NCBI RefSeq assembly: GCF_018070075.1 | Contig: NZ_JAGPXE010000004.1 | Coordinates: 62,001-126,000 of the forward strand | Direction of reading: 5' to 3' | Length of the DNA: 64,000 nt | Source: Saccharopolyspora endophytica | GTDB lineage: Bacteria > Actinomycetota > Actinomycetes > Mycobacteriales > Pseudonocardiaceae | Shown here: piece by piece, positions 56,001 to 62,000 of the stretch | How positions within the stretch are numbered: the stretch's first letter is position 1 | Layout: each line of letters opens with the position of its first letter | The notes under the pieces: generated by a model | What the model was told of the DNA's origin: nothing | Seen by the model: the letters and a program-made list of their open reading frames with translations, nothing else | The model's database searches: none | Made by a program: the position numbers and the translations under genes

Positions 56001-59000
56001 TGGCCATCACGCCCAGGCCGGCGTCAGCGCTGCGGGCGTTGGCGTCGCTGGAGGACTGCCCGGTCTCCTGGCCGTGCTTCTCCTCGTGCTGCGCCTCGGT
56101 CCAGGAGTGCATGAACCGCGGATCGGTCAGCCGGGGCTTGACCTGCACCTCGTAGTCCACCGAGAGGAACCGGTCGTGCACCTTGAACGAGGTCGTGTAG
56201 CCGTCGTCGCTGAGCAGCCGCCGGTCGTTGCCGATGTTCGGCACGATCATGTCCGGTGAGAACAGCGTGTCGATCTTGCCCCGGTTCGGCGTTCCCGCGC
56301 CGAACCAGCGGTTCACCAGGTCCTTGTGCCCTCGGGCGTCGACGATGGCGTCCACCACCTGCTCGGTGAGCTGCGGATCCCTGGTGCCCTTGGCCAGCTG
56401 GAAGGACGGGGTCTGCTTGGCGGCGTCGGTGATGTCGCGGCCGGTCGAGGCGGGCGCGTGGTCGGTGGGCTGGTCGAGCAGGAACTCCGGCAGGCTCAGG
56501 TCGACCTTGCCCCGGGTCTCGGACACCTGCGGGGGCAGCGTCACCTCGCGCCGTTCGGGGTGGCGGTAGGCGCTGGACCCGACCGAGCCTTCGGTGAAGG
56601 TCGACAGCAGCAGCGGCGGGACGCGGAACCTGTGCACCGTGAAGTTGACCTTCACGGGTGCCCGAACGCCGACGTGGTCGTCGGTGTCCGAGCGGTCCTG
56701 GCGGAACGTGTCGATCTCGTTGGCCTGCTCCGTGCCGCTCTGGTTCGACCAGCCCACCACCGGCATGGGCGCCATCGCCCCGCCGTCGGCGGTCGTCGGG
56801 ACGGTGGGCCAGGCGGTCAGCGACACCGAGGTGGCCACGTCGCGCGATGAGTCCTGGCCTTGCCCGCGCACGCCTTGGGTTTCGACGTAACCACCGGTCG
56901 CCACGTCGCCGCGGTCGATGATCTCCGCGCCCGGCTGCTGCTCGGCGGTCGCGGTGAACGTGTAGTAGTCCGAGCCGAACCACCGGGAGCGGAACATGGT
57001 GCGCTGCCAGCCGCCGTTGAGCATCTCGCGGACGTCGGCCGGGTTGTCGAGCGCGCGCAGCGCGTTGGTGGCGTCGAAGAGCGGTGCCGGGCGGCCGGAA
57101 TCCGGCGTCCAGCCGGGGAACAGCTCGGGCGCGGCGTGCCAGAGCGCGCGGATCGCGTCGTCCGACAAGCGGTCCCGGGTTCCCGGCTGCTGAGTCTGAT
57201 CGGTCTGCGTCTGGTCGGACTGCGACTGGCCGTCCTGATCGGTCTGCGCCTGATCGGTCCGGATCGAGCTCGCCGGGTCGGGGGTGTCCCGGGTGAATCC
57301 GGAGACGACGACGGAGCGGTCCAGTCCCTTGCCGAGGTCGCGCAGCAGCGGCAGGTCCTCGGTGAGCCGGCCGTCCGGGTGCGTGGTCACCGGGTTCTGC
57401 GGCTTGACGTAGAGCAGGCCGTCGGGGACGACGATCTCGACGTGGTCGCTCTGCGCCCCGGTCGGGTAGGGGCTGATCGCGTCCCAGCGGTGGTTCGGCT
57501 GCCCGAACAGCTGCTGCCAGGCGTCGGCGCGCACCGAGAGCACCAGGTCACCGGTGTAGAGCTGCATCGGCGTCTTGACCTGCGAGGCGGACTTGGTGGA
57601 GCCGCCCAGCGAATCATCGGTCCCACGACCGGTCGACAGGGACGCGCCCGCGCCGGCATCGGCCATGGCGCCCCAGAAGTTGAGCCCGATCTCGCCCTCG
57701 GTGCCGCTGCTGGTGCCGTGGGAGATCGACACGCCCGTCTTGTTGGTGGTCTCCCACGTCGAGTTGCCGGGCACCGGGCCGAGCGGCCGCTCGTTGTGCA
57801 CCCGCATCTCGAACGCGCCGCGCTGCATGCGGTCGAAGAGCACGCCGCCGTGCGCACCGCCGTCGCGCACCTGCGGCGCGTGGAACATGCCCGCGAGCCG
57901 GGTCTGCCACCACTGCGGGTCGACGTCGACGAGGTGCTTCGGGTTGCTGTGCTCGGGGTCGGTGCTGCCGGTGTGCGCGATCCAGCGGCGGAACCGCTCG
58001 AACTTGCCCTCCTTGGCGCTGCGGACGGCGTCGCGCTGCATCTCGTGGAACGCGTCGTTGGCCTTGCCGTAGAGGTCGACCACCGAGACCACGGCGGTGT
58101 TGTTCATGTCGACGCGGTTGCCGTCGTTGAGGTCGCGCGTGGCGGCGGGCGCCGGGTCGCCCGGGTCCCAGCCCGCGTCGGCGTCGAGCATGAAGCTGGC
58201 CACCCGGTAGTCCGCGTGTCCCGGGACCACCGTCTTGGTGGGTGGGGTCTTGCGGCTGAACGGGTTTCGCGCGGAGGTGTCGGTTGCTTCGAGCTTCCAG
58301 GTGACGTCGCGGGTGACCCGGTCGGCCTTGCCCTCGTACTTGATGCGCTGCTCGGATTCGAGGCTGTCGCCGTGCCCGCTGGACTTGCCGCGGCTCCAGC
58401 TGCCGCCGAGTCCCGCGATGCCGCCGACGTAGCTGTTGGAGCCGTACCCGGAAGGCCGGATCGTGGTGCGGACCATGCCCGCCAGCAGCGCGCCGACGCC
58501 GAAGCTGGTCTTGAACCCGGTCTTCCAGCCGCTGCCGTGCCTGCGCGTCGCGCTGAACCTGACGTCGTTGTCGAGCGTGCGCCGTCCCGTCACCTCGCCG
58601 AGGTCGGCGGTGAGCTCGAAGTGGAACTTCCGCCCGCCGGCGGTGACGTCGACGGTCACCGGCTTGCCGTCGCCGGTGAGGTCGTCGAACTTGGTCATCA
58701 CCTTGTAGGGGCCGAAGCTGCTCAGGTCGCGGTTGACCTGGTTCCAGTCGACCGTGCTGGTGTCCACGCCGCGCGAGGTGAGCTGCTGCTGGATGTGCTG
58801 GCGGGCCTCGTCGCGCAGCTGACCGGTTCCGCCCACCCGGACCACGTTCTTGAACATGCCCTCGCCGTCGAGGACGGTGCGGATGCGCTCGCCCTGCTCG
58901 GGCGTGGTGGTCGGCTGCGCGGCGGGGGTCGTGCCGTCGGGGTTGAGGGCGTCGTGGAGCAGCCGCTCGAACTCGGGCACGTCCTCGTTGCGCACCCACA

Positions 59001-62000
59001 CGTAGGTGGCGCCGTCGGTGGGCTGCAACTGGACCGGGTCGGACTCGGCCTCGCCTCCCGGCCGCGAGGTGATCTCCGCGGCCAGCGAGAGGTCGATCCG
59101 GTAGCGCTGGGCACCGTCGCTCTCCAGCGACTTGTCCTTGTTGGTGCCCGCTTCCCGGCCGGTCTGGGACTCCTTGCGGTTGGAGGTCAGCGAGAGGACG
59201 CCGATGGGGCCGATCTGCAGCGGACTGCCGTGCCCGTCGATCTTCGCCTCGCCCGAGGTGAACAGGCCCCGGAGGCGGATACCGCCGACGGCGCGCGACC
59301 CGATGCCGTTGGAGACGCTGGTGTCCTTGGTGTTGCGGAGGATCTCGCCGGTGCGGATCGGCTGCGGGTCACCGATCTTCTCGAAACCGCGCACCTGCGG
59401 CTCGACCTTCACCTTGACCTCGGGGTGCTTCGACCAGTTCTTGCCCGGCATCCGCAGCCACTTGGGGTAGGTGGTGCGCTGGCTGATGTCGATGCCGTTG
59501 ACCAGGCCCTCGGAGGTCTCCTCCACGAACTGCGCGGTGTCGACCTTGGTGGCCACGCCGTCGTGGAGCGTGGGGTCATTGCGCACCCAGTCCGGCAGCG
59601 CGGACATGACGTTGCGGTTGAGCTCGCCGACGCCCGCGTAGCTGTCGAGGTTGGCGATCAGCTGCTGGACGTCGGCGGGCACCGGCACGGCTGCGCGCGG
59701 AGCCGGGGTGTTCTGGGCGGTGCCGTTCTGGTTCTGCTGGTCGTTCTGGGTGCCCGGCACGGCGGGAACGGTGGTCGTCGGGTTCGTGTCGGCGGGAGCG
59801 GGTGCCGGACGGGGCTTCTCGAGGACCGTCTCCGGGTAGGCCAAGCGGACCGTGGGGTCGAACCGGGAGCTGCCGCGGTTGCCGTCGGACTCCCACTGGA
59901 CCTGGAAGTTGACGTCGAACGCCTTGTGGTGACCGCCGAGCTTCGCGGTGCGTTCCCTGGTGTTGCCGGTCTTGTCCGAGACGGTGTTGCTGCGGCTCTC
60001 GCCCCAGCCGAGGAACGGCATCACGCGCAAGTTCAGCGAGGTCGCCGCCACCTCGATGGCCGAGTCCACCCAGCCGACGACCGCGTTCTGCCGCAGCTTG
60101 CGGGAAACCCCGTGGCTGGTGATGGACCTGCTGGCGCCTTCGTGCTTGCTGCTCTGCGACGGGGTGTTGTGCACGGCGGTGTCGGTGGCGACGACCGGAG
60201 CGACGGTGTCGGGATCCATCCGCACGAACACGCTCTGCACGCCGTCGCGAGTGGGCACCTGGAAGCTGCGTCCGCTGGAGAGGACCTGCAGCAGGCCGAG
60301 CTCGCCTCGGGTGTTGACCAGCTGCTGGAACTGCTGCTGCAACCCGGCCCGCACCGGTGGGGCGACGTCGATCTTGGCGGCGACGTTGGCCGCCAGCGGC
60401 GCGTTCTGGTTCGGGGACCACACGCCGTCGCTGGGCAGCAGCCGGGAGTTGTTGGAGATGACGCCGTCGCGGGTGAGCTCCGGGGGACGCGGCGTCTCGT
60501 CGACGTGCGCGGTCATGTCGGCGGCGAAGGAGTCCGCGGCGCGCGCCGTCTCCGGCAGCACCGGTGCCGGGGTGGCCTGCGACGGGTCGGTCAGCGTCAG
60601 GTCCAGCTGCGGGTCCTGGTCCAGCGCCGCGAAGAGGTCGTCGTTCGCGGTCGTGTCGACGCTCTGCTGGGTCTGGTCCTGCTGCGCCGTGCTCTGGTCG
60701 TTGTTCGCGTCCTGAGGCGTGCTCTGGTCCTGAGTGGACTGCTGGTCCCGACCGGTGTCCTGGCTCTGGGACTGCTGGTCGTTCGCGGTGCTTTCCGACC
60801 TCTCCTGGTTCTGCGTCGTCTCGTGGTTCTGCGAGGAGTCCTGGGGCTGCGACGTGTCCTGGTTCTGCGAGCTCTCGACGACGTTGCCGCTGGAGTCGAC
60901 GGTGACCGCGGCATCGGAGGACTCGGCGGCGGGCGAACCGGGGATCTCCGGCACCGCGGTCTGCGAGGTGGCGGCCACGTCGGTGACCGAGGTGCTGCCC
61001 TGACCGGTGCCGGTCGTGCCACCGCGCGTGGTGGACGAGTTCGAGCCCGACTGCGACTGGCCTTGCGACGGCGTCGAACTCGTCGGAGTGGTCGAGTTCG
61101 ACGCGGTGCTCGTCGGTGCTGGGGTCTGCCCGGTCTGACCCGTGCCGGACATCCCGCCGACGGGCTGCTGGCCGCTGACGGCACCGCTGCCGGTCTGCTC
61201 GTTCTGCTGAACCTGGCCGTTCGCGTCCTGGACCTGGGTGCTCGACTGATCCTGACCGTCCGGCCGGCTCTGCCCGTCGAGCTGCGTCTGACCGTCCGGC
61301 TGCGTTCGACCGTCGGCTTGGGTCTGCGAGGTGGTCGAGGCGGTGCTGCCGGACTGGTCCTGCTGCCCGGTCTCGCTCACCTGGGGCTGGGCCAGGTCGG
61401 TCTGCGACTGCGTCGAGTTCGACCCGATCTGGCCGACCTGCGCGGTGGAGTCCGCGCCGGTGCCGACCGGTGTCGTCGTCCGCGTCCCGGTGTCGTTCTG
61501 CGCGACTTCCTGCGGAGCGCTCTCCGATGTGGTGATCGCGGTGGAATCGGAGTCCGTTGTGGACTGCTGCGGCGCCGCCGGGTCCGAACCGCTCTGCTGC
61601 GGCACGTTGCTCTGCGGAGCGGGCTGCGCCGGGTTGATGCCCGACGAGCTCGGCTGCGAGGTCGAGTCGGTGCCCTGCGGGGCGGGATCGGGCGAGGACG
61701 CGTCCGGGTTGGTCTGGCCGGACTGCTGGGCACCGGAGTTCACCGGTGTCTGAGCGCCACTGGAACCTCCGACCTGCGCGGCAGACGTGGAGTTCCCGTC
61801 GTTGACGGCACCGGACGTGTTCTGCGCATCACCCTGGCCGGGAGCTGCGGGTTCCGATGTGGACGACGGAATGCCGCTGGTGCCATCGATGTTCGAATGA
61901 CCGGCGGGCGGGAGCCCGGGTGAGATGTCCGCGTCGGACGACGAGCTCGACGGCGGGAGGCCGGTCGAGCTCACGGCGTCCGAGGAATTCGCTGGCGGAA

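Noticed and set aside
56860..61923. A 1687-codon open frame on the plus strand
   Set aside because: It is antisense to the giant toxin gene, has no recognisable domain, is rich in Val/Arg/Leu from GC-biased shadow reading, and lacks a ribosome site.
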